From Platerodrilus igneus (lineage: Eukaryota > Arthropoda > Insecta > Coleoptera > Lycidae): 64,000 nt of DNA. The notes under the pieces are model-generated. The model saw nothing but the letters and a program-made list of their open reading frames with translations, had not been told where the DNA came from and searched no databases. Positions within the stretch are counted from its first letter, which is position 1. Each line of letters opens with the position of its first letter. The stretch spans positions 1,612,001 to 1,676,000 of the forward strand of contig JARFIW010001088.1 in the NCBI GenBank assembly GCA_036346225.1, in the 5' to 3' direction. The translations under genes and the position numbers were made by a program. Positions 20,301 to 32,397 of the stretch are shown here, in pieces.

Positions 20301-20915
20301 ATTTAATTCTTCTATGTTAATTGGGTCTGTTAGTGATAGTTCTACGGGATAGTCATATGAATTTAATATTGTTGTGGTTGCATAATTATCTTTTATTTGT
20401 ACTAAGGCAGTTGTGGTCTCTACTCTTTGTTGGAATGTTAAACGATATATTATTCCTATTTTGTTGTTATAATTTACTGGGATTTTTAATTTTCTTTCCA
20501 TTCGGGGTTCTATCGTGTATTTTTGTTCGATTTCAGTGTTTTGAAATTTAATTGGGATCTTTCCGTATTTCGTCCTTAAATAACGATTCTTTATGTCAAT
20601 GTTGGCTCCTAATTTTCTTAGAAGCTCCAATCCGATTAGTCCGTCATATTTGTCGTTGAATTCGAAAATACAAAATGTATGCTTCATTTTTACATTGAAT
20701 GTTCTCGGTCAGGGTATATTAGCTATGAATTGGTGTAGTGTTGTTTGATGGGCTGTTTTAATTTTAAATGGTTCTCTTTTAACATAATCTAAATAATGTT
20801 TCTTCACGGTTCAGGGGCTAATTAATGTTTTTGAGGATCCGGTATCGATTAATAGTTTGAATTTGGCGTGGGGTATTTCTATGTATGGTAGTACTAGGTG
20901 ATTTATGTTATTTAA
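17367..20915 (-). pseudogene. Pol polyprotein (protease, RT, RNase H, integrase), broken
   Basis: Minus-strand order. The retropepsin active site LIDTGSSKTLIS is at about 20860-20825 and the protease C-terminus DGLIGLELLRKL at about 20650-20615. The RT block has DYRKLNEKT, YFSTLDLASGYLQ and [14 protein letters not shown], with catalytic YLDD at about 19645. RNase H has [15 protein letters not shown] and YTDRRPLVW (about 19135-18965). The integrase core at about 18530-17730 is in several registers, and the integrase C-terminus PFKIKKI is at about 17555. Frames are interrupted at several points (for example at about 19760, 19430 and 18930). It makes the replication enzymes in intact elements; here it cannot. 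Confidence 0.85.
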
Positions 20916-20920
20916 TTTTA

Positions 20921-22092
20921 TTAAGTTTGGTCGTTTATGAATCGGTCTATCTGAAAATTTGAGCACCAGTTTTCTTCGTTTTCCTCTTCGTAATTTTTGT
21001 ACTGTTCGTCGCGTTTATAAGTTTCTGCATGGTTTGATTCGTCGTTCGTACTAGGCTGAATGTAATTATTCTGGTCATTGTCAAATTTTTCTACTTGGTG
21101 AAATAGTTCTTCCGATGTAAAATTGCGTTTCTGATGAGGGTTTGGTCGGATATGGGTTATTTTAGTATTTTGTCTGGTGTTACCAGATGAGGTATCCATG
21201 GCCGTTAGTTTGTAATAGTTATTAGGATTGTTATTACTATTTATTGGTGTATTTCTAATTGGGTTCGCGCTGAATGCTGGTCTTTGTTGATTTGCGTTTT
21301 GGTTGAATTTTTTTTGAAATGCGTATTTCGTAAAATTTGGGTTAAACGTTGGTTTTGAAAAATGTTTATATTGGTTATTAAAATTCGTATTGTTGAAATT
21401 TGGGTTATTAATTCACGGTTGATTTGTTTGTGCGTTGAAGGATGTGAATATTTGTTGAGGAATTGTTTGTCTCACGGCTTGTATAACTTGCATAACTTTT
21501 ATTTGAGTTGGGGTTGTATAGTCTGTTTCGGTAACACATTACATTTTTTTCTTCTATTAACCAGGTTCATGGCTTCTTGTAGGTTTTGGGGACGTTGGAA
21601 TCTGATCTTATCTGATAGTTGTTCTGGTAAAGCGTTTATATATGTGTCCAGTGTCATTTCGTCATAAATTGTCGTTTTTAAATATCAAATATTTTGATCG
21701 GGTTCTTTGATTTTTAATTTTGTTAGGATTAGACTTCTCACGTCTTGGCATTTCATTCCGAATTGATACGGGGATTGGTTATTTTCCATTCTGAGATTTA
21801 TCAGGTCGCGTATAAGGCATTTTATGTTACGTTGGACGTCAAAATATGTGATTAGTAGGCGTTTAAAGTCTTACCATTCTTCAAGGTCGTCTCGACTGGC
21901 AATTAAGGTTAGTGCCCTTCCGGTCAGTTTGCTTATTATCAGACGTAAGAGTAATGAATATCATTCGTTATTTCCGGGTTTGTAGAAGGTTTTCAAAAAC
22001 ATTTCGCATGCTCCAATGAAATTCGCAAAATGAGCTTGCTCGCCATTAAAAATTTGAATTATTTCCAGGTAAAGTTTTATATCTGCACTCAT
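20921..22092 (-). pseudogene. Gag capsid/nucleocapsid protein, broken
   Basis: ATG at 22092-22090 opens MSADIKLYLEIIQIFNGEQA and a helical capsid-type region (FYKPGNNE, ISKLTGRAL, QSPYQFGMKCQDVRS). Nonsense codons interrupt it at about 21960 and 21870, and another near 21685. The last open piece, 21199-20921, is acidic and Asn-rich (FDNDQNNYIQPSTNDESN). I see no CCHC zinc knuckle, as is common for errantivirus Gag. Confidence 0.7.
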
Positions 22093-23742
22093 TTTGGTTA
22101 AGGGTTGCTTTCGCTTTTGAGTAATTTTAAATTTTGTAAAAATTAAGATTTATTTCGCTGTTTGTATTGTTATTTTTGGTTGTATTTGTTAATATTCAGT
22201 TTTGATTGCGTCGGGTTATTTATAGAATCGTAATTGTTATTATTTGTACTTGGTTACACGGTGCGGTAATAAATTTGTGGAATTTATACTCGATGATGTT
22301 GGATTAATTTCTGTAGCCTTGAATTCGCTTGTTTTTATCTCGCGGACGTTAATTTGTCGTGAATTTTACTTGAGTTTTGTTTTCTGAAAGATTCTGATGT
22401 CAATAAATAATTTCTCGCAGTACCTATTTCACTTTGTATGTTTTGCGTCAGTTATGGTTTTATCTTCGTTTGGTTCTGCTGCTTTTATTCGGTGTATTGT
22501 AATTATATCTTATCCGTCGGTATTAATTGAATTACATAAATGTGTAACTCGTCTGTCTTGTTTACCTTGAATTTTAAATATAAAGTCTGCAAGTTTTCAA
22601 TTAATTACTTTGTTACACCTTACCTTCGTAATTTAATCACAAAGTTTTGTCTACTTGAAGATATAGTTTAGTTTTTTGATAATTTAATTGCGTAAATGGT
22701 TTTGTATAATATGCGATTATACTTATTGGATTTATTAATACTTTTCTAAAAGGTGTTGTTTTCAGTTAGTCATTTAAATAATTCGCTTTTTCACTCCGTA
22801 TAAAGAATATTCAGTTATGTTGTACGTCTTTGCAATTATAGCTTTTTAGTAATGACAGTTATTTATAGGTTTGCGATGATGAGTAGTTTTGTTCAATGTT
22901 GTTCGTAATTTTATGCGCTTTATTTTACTCCGTGATGAATTAATTATTTATAAATCGTAGTGCAAAATGCGTTTCTTTAATTTATAGAAATGTTCTGAAA
23001 GTTAATTCTTTGAATAGTCGTTTTTCTAATGAAGTTTTTAAGTATGGAATAGATCGTTTCTGTTGCGTTTGTTTATAAGAATTGCGTTTAGCTTTTGGTA
23101 TTAAATGATGAAGTTAATTTGCGTTTTGTTTTTACGTTTGCTGGATTAAACCGTTGCGTTTTCGTATTAATTTAATAATTGTACGTCAGTTAATTTTCGT
23201 ATTAATAATTATTTGTACTTTGGTTTGGTATTAATTTAATAAATGTGCGCCAATTATTTTAGGTTATTTTTCGGTTTGTTTAATAATTGTAATAAAAAAA
23301 AATCTCTTAAAAATCAAGTCTCTTTTGCTCTAAAAATCTCTTTAAAATTTAAGTCTCATAAAATAGTTCTCGTTTACTTTAAAAATAAACTTTCTGAAAA
23401 TAAATTCTCGTTTGAAAATAATTTTTCTTCGTAAACTATTTTCAAAAAAATATTGGCATAAAATAAAATTCTGTACATATAATAATAATAAAAAAACAAT
23501 TTTTCTTATACTAGCATATATCAATTATTGTTTGTAAAAATCAATTTGGTTTTAAGAAAATGAACTTACATTAATTTCTTTGATGGTTCCATGGAGTCGT
23601 CGATGATTGTACGTTGGTTTTGTTTTGTTGGATTCGTTCGATTTGTGTATCTTGTCCAACTTCTGTTTGGGTTTTGCCAAAATTGCGAATTGAAATTCTT
23701 GGTCACCAGTCTTACGATTTTTGGATTTTTAGTACTCTTTTG
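22093..23742 (-). other. Long untranslated leader of errantivirus-like element
   Basis: About 1.65 kb between the primer site and gag, AT-rich, with runs of TTAAAAATC-type sequence around 23300-23460. No ORF can be supported. Long leaders of this kind are known in gypsy-group elements and may hold regulatory sites. Confidence 0.5.
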
Positions 23743-23761
23743 ACATCCTGCCGACTTCAGC
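23743..23761 (-). promoter_or_regulatory. Primer-binding site, tRNA-Ser type
   Basis: Immediately inside the 5' LTR the minus strand reads GCTGAAGTCGGCAGGAT, close to the tRNA-Ser-complementary site used by the 17.6/297 group (recalled, not searched). Two or three bases differ, consistent with age. Confidence 0.45.
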
Positions 23762-24310
23762 AGTTAAGGTTCGGGCCTTGGGAGCTGCGTTTTTAAAAAC
23801 GTTTCCAAAACTTAACAAATTTATTTTTAATTAATACAGAAATTAATGTGGAATTTTGACAAACTATTTTTTACTTTAAGCCAAAATAAATTAATTAACT
23901 GTACTAATTTGTAAGTCGCTTAATCAAACTGTAATGCTAAAGCTGAATACTTTGACTGACTGCCGGGTCCTTGAGCTCCCGGGCTTTTTATAATAATCCT
24001 ACCCCCTCACATGGCTGTTGGAACTTACAGATCTCATGTCTGCTTTTTCTTAATTCTACACTTTGCTACATTGTTACAATCTTATTTCTAGGTAATTGCG
24101 ATATCTTAACCGTCTGTGACCTGCCACCTGCAGTATCACTGTCGTCTCGGATACAAAGTTGCATATCCGTTCTCATGAACTGTTAATAACCTGTCTGGTT
24201 TATCCTTGTATTACATTGTTGCAATTGACTTATGATTTATTTAACAATTTCTAATAATTTTTATTAGATTCTATTGTTTAATACATAGGTAAATTGGGGG
24301 TTACATAACT
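23762..24310 (-). repeat. 5' LTR of errantivirus-like element
   Basis: Partner of 14261-14810. The two copies differ at perhaps one base in twenty by eye, so the insertion is not recent. Confidence 0.9.
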
Positions 24311-24716
24311 CGTAGTGCAACATTAATTTAAAATATCAGTTATATCACCCGCAATTCACGCGTACAAATTGCAGACGAATCTGTCGCCTAAATGTCTTAA
24401 ACAATAACGGATACCTTTACTAGACAGATATTAAAATTCATGTCTTCTTCTAGAAACACAATAGCATTATTTTAGCGCAATATCAGCTGTTTGTCTGTGG
24501 GCCAATTGTTGTACACGTGTACAAAATCTTTTATTTGGTATGCAGTACCTTCAAGTGACAACTTCAATTACTGTAGTTAGGGGTCGGATTATCTTGAGTG
24601 TTTATTAACCAAAAGTATTATCTTTAAAAGCCTAACTAATTGTTTTTAAAGTGTGTGTATAAGATGCTGCCAGATAACAGTCAGCACGAATGCTTTGTAT
24701 ATATGTACCGGGTAGG
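24311..24716. other. Non-coding spacer between two transposons
   Basis: No gene or repeat recognised. Confidence 0.5.
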
Positions 24717-27700
24717 CAGGGGCGAATCTAGAAAAACTTAGGGGGGGGGGAAGTCAAGTAATACTTTAGGTACATTATAAACATAGAAGTGAAACAGAAG
24801 TGGATTTAGGAAAGTTTATAAAAGAACAAAATCAAGAAATAATCAGGAACTTCTATGAACTTTACAAAATATTTATATAACAAGATTCAGCCTTCTTCTA
24901 TTTTGCTTTGCAAATCTATCAATTACTTGGTCGTGATCAATTTTCTTTACAATATCCCCATGAGCATACATAAGAGCAAGACCAGACAACCTAATTTCCG
25001 TTATAGTACTCCTCATCTCGTCTTTTACTAGGCGTAAAGTACTAAAAGATCTTTCCGCTATTGCGACGCGTTACTGGTAAGGAACACAGAATACGCAGGA
25101 GCCTAGTGATGTTTGGGTATACTTCCTCGTCGCATTCTTTTAAAGCCTCTAAAGCATTTTTTGGTACCTCTGGCTGAGATTCTTTTGATGCTTTCAATCT
25201 TTTTGACCAATGGAGGAACTCTCCTTCCAACATTTTTTTCGATTCTGTAACAAAGGAATATTCTTTAGCAACCTCCAATAACTTGTCCTTGACATCCTCA
25301 GCTGTTAAATCAGCTTTCATTTCTTCGGCTGGAATGAACATACACAAATTATAGGCTATCAAGAATTTGTCAGAAAAAAAGTCTTTCTCTGATATCGTTT
25401 AGGAGGACATGATCTAATATTGGAATGAATGCTGCGACTGTATAATAGTCTTCAGGATTTTCAGTTTTATAATTATCTCGTTTTGTTTGCTTGTTCACTA
25501 TTCTAGGAATACTTATTTTTGTGTTTAATAACAAAGCTAACTTTTCGGCTTCAATAAACAGGTAATTAAACACATTTGTGCTAATTTCCCTTTTGTTCTT
25601 TGAGTAGTTCGATGGTTTCTTTAATAGTATTTCTTGCAAAATTTAAGTCTTTTTAAGCAACCTGCTTAGAGGCAACGTCATTGATAAAATGATTGTCAGG
25701 CAAATAACAGTCGCAGTAGAAGAAGAATCCATTAGTGATAAATAAAGAAAATATGTTGTTGTTGCAGTATCGGTCTCATCCCACTCTGACACCCTTACGA
25801 GCGCTTTGTTGATTTCATTCAGAGATTTTTAAAAAAGAAAAATGTTCTCGTGTCTTTCAATGCACCTGGTTTCGCAAAGCTCTAACAGCTGTCCTCCTAA
25901 AATATCTTTTAACGCAATATTACGCTTTGAAGATGCGTTGGAAAAAGCAACAACACTTTTTATGGCACCTAAACTTCGTTTCAAATGAATAATCTCCGTT
26001 GACTTTGATATGGACAAGTTTAGAGCATGATTAAAGCAAATACACTGGATAGCATTATCAGACTCTTTTAAAATGAAAGAAACAGCCCCCTTTGCTTCAG
26101 ACACCATTGCACTACAGCCATCAGTAGCTACTCCAACGCAATACTTTTTCGGAAGACCATGTCTTTTCATAAAGTTTAAGACTAACATTCATATAGTTTC
26201 ACCAGTTAATGGACTATCAGCAACTTCAAGATTACATGATCCTTCTTCTTGTGGATACGTTTTTCTTTTTGGATTCAAAACTCAATAAAATCTTTATAGA
26301 TATCAAAGTTATACCCGTAACGAATTACAAATGTAAGTTGTGACTGACGTGTACCATCTGAAGTCTCATTAAAAACTATGCTGTACCATTTACTCTCTAA
26401 AACTCTTTCAATTATGATTTTAGTTATTTCTTCAGCGCAGCAACTAATCAGTTCATTTTGCACAGTCTTGCATGTACACTTAGCATTTCTAGCCACAGTT
26501 TCAAAATGCCTGGCAGGAACTAGATCTCAAGCTTCTGCTCTGAAGCGAACTAACTCACAAAAATTACCATCAAGCATTGGCAGTTTCGCCTAAATCTCCA
26601 TCGTTGCGATGTCCTAGGAAGGGAACGTTTTGAATATCAAGAAATAATATACAATTCTAAATAGAGTTTTTCCCTATTTTCTAAAACTTCTTTTTGTTGA
26701 TGTTTATTGATCTGGTATTCCTGTTGAAGACTTGGTTTGTTGACCCTCTTGAGGAATTCTTTTCTCTTTTCCATCGATGCCCTTTGATAAGCATTCTTAG
26801 CATGAGTCGTTATATATCTATCTTTTCCTAGCAAATGCATATAATCTGTCACTGGCTTTATGACAAAATTTTTGAGTGGAATTCCACCAACTGTGTGCGA
26901 ATCAAACAACGTACAATAACACAAAACAGTCCTTTCTGAATTTCCAAAAGCACCAACCACTCATATTGAGAAAATAGTTTATCTGAAAGCCGCCTGTAAC
27001 TGTCTTTCCCACTTTTTTTTAGCCCAACACAAGGGAAATATAATCTTTTGAAGGTTTCCAGTGGTTAACCAAGAGTTGCTCCTTGGTGAATTCGTCCAAA
27101 ATTTTACCAATAAAATTTCCTATGTCATAAACGGTATCTTGTTCCGTTTCGGTTCCCTCTAACGTCTGATGACCTTCTGAGCAAGTAATTGATACTTTCG
27201 GTGGATCTTCAACATTTGCTTTTTGCTTCTGGGTAACATTAACTACTTCACTTTCATTCTCAGCGTCTTTTGCGTTAATATTACTACTTGATGGTACAGT
27301 ATTATCTCTATTCACCTTTTTACTAAAAAAGTTTGACAGCGTTGCTTGCGTTGAAGTTCTTTGTCCTGTAGTTTTAATCTTGGACTTCTGATCTGCCTGA
27401 AATCAAATACAGATAGATAAGATAAATGAAAATGTATACCTTATATTTATATTTTAGAATCATACAATATTTTATAACTACAGTGCCTTCGCCTTCAAAC
27501 TGTTTCTTCTTACCATGATAATTGTGTAGCAGCTGAGTAATATCGTAATCATTTAAACAAACATCACCAAAAACAAAATCCACAAATACATCTGGTTATC
27601 TGGTATAATAAAATGGATATTCTCAATATAACTACGGTTAGTTACGCCGTTTAACAGTGACCGTTACAGTTTCCAGCTCGAGAACAACTAAGTGAGTCAG

Positions 27701-28043
27701 CTCTTGTGTCGAGCTCCACGTGATACATTATAAGCCTGGCGCCACACTTTTCGTTTTCAACGTCCCTTTCAACCGGACCGTTTTTACGGGAAGATGTTGT
27801 CACGCGTCGTAGCTTTCTAATACAGCACTCATCATAGAATACGTTTATTTCGAAAATAGTAGAAAACATTATACCAGCCAATCAGCGCGTGTTAATAAGA
27901 TCAAATTCTAGCAACTCCAAAAATTATCCAAGCACGATTAAAATACTTACTCATCTATCGTCATTAAAAAAATCTTTGTTCTTACTTACGATGGGTGGGA
28001 AGGAAGGGGGAGGTAGGTAGACCAATCCGTGAATCCGCGCCTG
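24717..28043 (-). mobile_element. hAT transposon (ZMYM/TTF-domain type), decayed
   Basis: Ends are CAGGGGCGAATCTAG at 24717 and, inverted, CAGGCGCGGATTCACG at 28043, a typical hAT terminus. The flanking octamers CGGGTAGG and CAGGTAAG agree at six of eight positions, as an aged 8-bp target duplication would. Inside is a minus-strand transposase pseudogene. Confidence 0.85.
24873..27315 (-). pseudogene. hAT transposase with TTF-type zinc finger and C-terminal dimerisation domain
   Basis: Pieces in order are as follows. An acidic N-terminal region (27315-27019) ends in the first part of a TTF finger, which continues to about 26640 with CYCTLFDSHTVGG and a basic QRASMEKRKEFLKR. Then a DUF4371-like segment has FNETSDGTRQSQLTFVIRY (about 26390-26330). 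The catalytic core has CVGVATDGCSAMVSEAKGAV and CFNHALNLSIS (about 26140-25990). The hAT dimerisation motif is RSFSTLRLVKDEMRSTI (about 25050-25000), with the stop at 24873-24875. At least five frame breaks separate the pieces, including one at about 25075 just before the dimerisation motif. A possible upstream piece is at 27374-27583. Confidence 0.8.
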
Positions 28044-28461
28044 CAGGTAAGAAGACCATCAAGAAAATAACAATTGTGGATGTGTTAGGTAATTTTACAC
28101 AACATTTAGTCTGCCATTCAAATAATCCTACAAATCGTAATATTCGTGAGAGAAAATTATCAAGCAGTTAAGTTTTGAGGCTTTCTTAGAGATAAATAAA
28201 TTTGGTGTGAAAAAGTGATATCCAAGAAAGTATATATTATTATTTTGGAAAATACTAAAGTAACAATCTCCTAGAGCAGCTGAATGAAGAAAGTAGACCG
28301 TTTTGAGAATAGTGGTTTCACATTAAGCAGGACCAACCAGAAAAAACCTTGATAAATTCAAAAAGTTGACAAACTAATTTTTATAATATTTTTGGCGTTT
28401 ATTTTGTTAGTAATTTCTTAATTTTATTCCGTTTTCACCATTATGAAACCAACGTGTTACG
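28044..28461. other. Unassigned spacer
   Basis: No gene or repeat recognised between the hAT end and the inverted LTR copy. Confidence 0.5.
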
Positions 28462-28477
28462 TTTTTTTTTTCGTGGC

Positions 28478-28494
28478 TGGCGCGTTGGGCACCA
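28478..28494 (-). promoter_or_regulatory. Primer-binding-site-like sequence, tRNA-Lys
   Basis: Minus strand TGGTGCCCAACGCGCC next to the LTR edge; two mismatches to the tRNA-Lys complement TGGCGCCCAACGTGG. All three LTR copies keep about 30 bp beyond this site, up to AACGTAACA. Confidence 0.6.
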
Positions 28495-28499
28495 AAGTT

Positions 28500-30158
28500 A
28501 TACTACGTTGACTCGTAGCCGAGCGTAACACCAAGAAAATCAAAGAAGTGACAAAGAAAATCAAAGAAATGACCAGGCTCAATCGGAGAGAGGGGGGGGG
28601 GTTGTAGAAAGCAGACCAACATACCATGTACGCGGCCGTAAGGAGTTAGTGATAATACCTGCAATAAAATTAATAAGTTAAGCAAACCTGAAAAAAAAGA
28701 ATAAGCATAGCAGCAATGAAACGTCTAAGTTATTCAGTACTTTGTAGAATGTAAATAAAAGAAACTGTTTAGATAAACTCTATAATCTAACAACAGTAAA
28801 AGCAATACAAAAAAATGTTTAGTGCAAAGTGAGGTAAAATTGGGGAGTAGCAGAAACGTTTCCTCACACACCAATTAAACATAAATCAGACAAAATGTTA
28901 AAAAAAATAAATAGGTAAGACACAATTGATATGAGTAATTCAGTAAATAAATAGGTAAGACACAATTGGTATGAGTAATTTAGTAGTATTGGTTTTTCTT
29001 TCTGTCTCTTTTTTTATGTTTTAAAATAGCATGCAAGTCTTTTGTAAAAGGTATCAGAACGACAAAGATATGGTAAAGCAACGGATAGATATTTAAAGTA
29101 ATAACAAGTAGAAAATAGTTCAACTTACAAAAGTCCTTCAGCAACGCTTCCTTGCAACGGAAGTGTGAGATTCACGATGTCCTACGCTAACGAAGCACTT
29201 CACCCTTGACTGTGAGGGTGTTGATGGAATTTCTTACACTTTACACTAATCACACCTATGTATTTCACTGGCGTTAGCAGCAGACATTATCATGCTGATG
29301 GAACCATGTAGCATTGATAAATTCTTGTTAACTCTATTTCCTGAGACAATAATTTCGAAATCTTTTGTAACACTAGTTTAATTTCCACTGGGATCAAATG
29401 TATACTATTTTCATAAACCTCCAAAAAGCAGTGAGAAACTTCAACCAGTACCTTTGTAAACCAGTAAGCTGTTATATTTCGCAAATAACGAAATTCGCGC
29501 AAGCACTGATCGATTTTAGATTCTATGGTGTTTAGAAAAATGCAGAAACTACAGTATCCACTGTATTTAAATAATCCCAGGTATGCACTAATCTGATAAA
29601 ACAAAGGGACACTAGACTAGATCGCACACACATTAATCCTAAAGAAAGAATCGGTCAGTTTAGTAAGTTCTACGACTATTATTTCACAAGCCAAACAACT
29701 AAAAACCACAAATTAGTAAAGTACGCGTAAGCAAATAACACCGTCCGTCAAATGTTCCGTAAAGCATATCGGAACCAAGAACATAACTACCACTTTTATT
29801 TCCAACAGAAAATCAACAAAAACACAGTTAGTAAAGCAATGCGTAATCACTAAGTCAATGTTCCGTAAACAAACACTTCGCCTATAAAAACATCTTTTCT
29901 TCAATGAAATTAGAACTACACCGCCTACAGGTAATATACAACTAAAATCGCGTCGTGCTTGTTCATGAAGACAAAAAAAAAAGAAACAGTCCCGCATTAA
30001 TTCTCACTATTGTCAAAAGCAAAGAAAGAAACAGTATTTTTCAACGTAATTAATACATAGGAACCAAGGGCAAACTACAACTCCTCACTCTAATCTGTTT
30101 ATTTAACTCGTTGTTGTACAACCGCTTATCGTCTCTTATCTAGACCCGTATATTCACA
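28500..30158 (-). repeat. LTR of about 1.65 kb, copy 1 (minus)
   Basis: Inverted relative to 32398-33965 and parallel to 62422-64000. Outer edge (5' in LTR sense) is near TATTCACA at 30158; the 3' edge is followed by a tRNA-Lys-type primer site (28478-28494). It contains a conserved splice donor (TTTTGTAAGTTGAAC at about 29135-29121) and an LTR-internal ORF. No target duplication is found, so a normal solo LTR is not proven. Confidence 0.7.
29290..29604 (-). pseudogene. LTR-internal ORF, copy 1
   Basis: The frame holds FTKVLVEVSHCFLEVYENSIHL and PVEIKLVLQKISKLLSQEIEL, the same protein as at 32936-33232. Upstream residues include an SKIDQCLREFRYLRNIT stretch. No known domain; helical and leucine-rich. 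Confidence 0.45.
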
Positions 30159-30567
30159 TATTAATTACAGCGGTTTTAATTATTAATGATAAGTTGGAAC
30201 GTAATTTACAAGTATTCCAATTTACAATTAAACTATCTTTTAAAATTAATACACACGAGTCAAATTGCATACCAATCTGAAAACTAGGCGGAAGTATTTA
30301 CTTTATACAAACAGCGATCCAAAAACGATGTATTTTAAGAATTGAGTAGAGCGTAAAATGTTCAAACTATAAAAATGCCCGTTACAAACGAAATATGCTA
30401 GTTACTTCTGACATAAAACCTCTTTTCATTTTAATTTAAAGCTATTCGTAATAGACGTTTTACCTTTAACAAAGTATTAATTATTTTTGCTTTGTAGACG
30501 TATATTTATTTATTTTTATTTATTTATTTGTTCCAACATTTCAGTAGTCTGTTACCTGAAATTTAAG
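30159..30567. other. AT-rich spacer
   Basis: No gene recognised. Confidence 0.4.
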
Positions 30568-30604
30568 CAAACCTGGCTTCCCCACAGAAGGTAACCGTCG
30601 GTAC

Positions 30605-30645
<41 letters not shown>

Positions 30646-30664
30646 ACGCGTGCGCGCTTGAGGG

Positions 30665-30707
<43 letters not shown>

Positions 30708-30950
30708 TGTGTGTATCTGTGTTGTGTGTGATGTTGGTATCCGTGTAACGTTCCCCTTTTAGGACCAGGACCATCGGAAGGCTGATATCCCAGTCGTCAA
30801 AAAGGAACATTCAACGCATATTTCCTCATCAGTCCGGACCATCGGCAGCCGAAAATCCAGATGTTGATAAGGCAATGTAAGTGTGTGAATAGGTTGTGTT
30901 TGTAAAGTGTGTGTGAGTGTGTGTATGTGCGCGGGCTTGACGATGTCTGT

Positions 30951-30996
<46 letters not shown>

Positions 30997-31257
30997 GGTG
31001 AGGGTTGTTGTATGTGTTTTGTGTTTGTGATGTTGATGTCCGTGATACGTCCCCCCTCTAGAACCAGGACCATCGGCAGCCGGATATCCTAGTCGTCAAG
31101 GGAGAATGCTCAACGGATTTGCCTTATCAGTCCGTACCATCGGCAGCCGGAAATCCAGATGTTGAAAAGGCAATGTAAGTGTGTGAATGGTGTTTTGTGT
31201 TTGCGCAGTGCATAAGAGGTGTTTTGTGTGTTTGTGTGTGTGTGTGTGTGTGCGTGC

Positions 31258-31296
<39 letters not shown>

Positions 31297-31353
31297 GCGT
31301 GTTTGAAATGTTAATTTGTGTTTATGTTTGTCCAGGTTACGTAAGCCAGGTTC
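30568..31353. repeat. Compound (GT)n minisatellite with two roughly 300-bp units
   Basis: Long (TG)n runs at about 30607-30710, 30951-30993 and 31226-31293 alternate with a unique segment seen twice (about 30760-30895 and 31060-31195), each built on ACCAGGACCATCGGCAGCC and ending GGCAATGTAAGTGTGTGAAT. The block is bracketed by AACCTGGCTT at 30569 and AAGCCAGGTT at 31343, a 10-bp inverted pair. It may be a small non-autonomous element that expanded. Confidence 0.7.
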
Positions 31354-32397
31354 TCGTAACGCCACCGAAAGGATTTGCCGGAGTAGACCAATCGGGGATT
31401 GGGGTCGGTAGTATACGATAAATCGAACAAAACAAATCGCTGTGCTGAAATAAAGACAACAATATAATAATTAGTAAAAAAATGATTTGGACAAGAGCGT
31501 TAGCCGGTCTAGTCAACATTTTAATAACACCACCCAAGGAATAAAAAAACTTAATAGTATAGACTTATATATTCACACTTTACCACAACGCTAAACACTT
31601 TCAGTAACTTTCAGGTAATCAAGTGAATCAAAGCAAATATGTAACACTGAGACATACGTGTATTGACTAGAACTGTAGCCTAATGCACAAATGAAAACGT
31701 TTTCAAGGAGACTTGCTGTACAAAATATACTGCAAACCTACAGTAATAAATCAAATATTTGTACTATCAGCGCTGGTATAAAATATTGTTCTGAGAATAA
31801 AATTGCGTGCTACTAAACAGTTAAAGATATTTCACTTAGCATAATGTTATCCACATCATGTTTGCGTGGCGAGGAAAGGTTTACTAACGTGTGTCAGAAC
31901 TAAATAGATACATCAAATGTTGCGCTCCAGGCTACTATAAATATGTAAGTACATATTAGAATAAATAGGCTGAGAATTTAGTATACATCCAATTATATTA
32001 CGTCAGTACCCTGAAGTTATATATTTTTTCTTCTACTGGTATCAAAAGTCCCAGTATAGATGTAGTTATCATAACGCCTTAAACTAATCTCACCAAAATT
32101 AATCCGTGCCAGAGATGGAACAGCCAAGGTGGCGTGTAATTAACAGTATGGCAGCAACCCAAACAGTACCTCGGAATCAGCGGACAGCAAACAATAATCA
32201 GGAGAGTAAACCATTAATTTAGACAACAGAAGAGAAACCAAGTAGTTGGCGGCAAAAATAACAGGCGGTAACTATGTAACGTGCATTTTTATAGCTTAAC
32301 CTTTTTACGCTTTTTCCCAATTCGTAAATACATTGTTGTAACTACTATTTCTATATTTGATATTTATTAACTCGTTGGCGAATGCGTCGTATTATAA
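31354..32397. other. Unassigned stretch between inverted LTR copies
   Basis: AT-rich; no coding region or repeat recognised. Confidence 0.4.

Larger units (their letters stand above)
14261..24310 (-). mobile_element. Env-bearing Ty3/gypsy (errantivirus-like) retroelement, decayed
   Basis: A 10-kb element on the minus strand with two LTRs of about 550 bp (14261-14810 and 23762-24310), a tRNA-Ser-like primer site, gag (20921-22092), pol (17367-20915) and a third ORF of env type (14883-17385). All ORFs carry stops or shifts. Pol order is protease, RT, RNase H, integrase, as in Ty3/gypsy. No clear target duplication is seen. A piece of the same LTR family lies inverted at 62161-62383. Confidence 0.9.

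Noticed and set aside
30541..31365. Minus-strand frames of His-Thr repeats
   Set aside because: Translations of (GT)n microsatellite DNA, no protein evidence.
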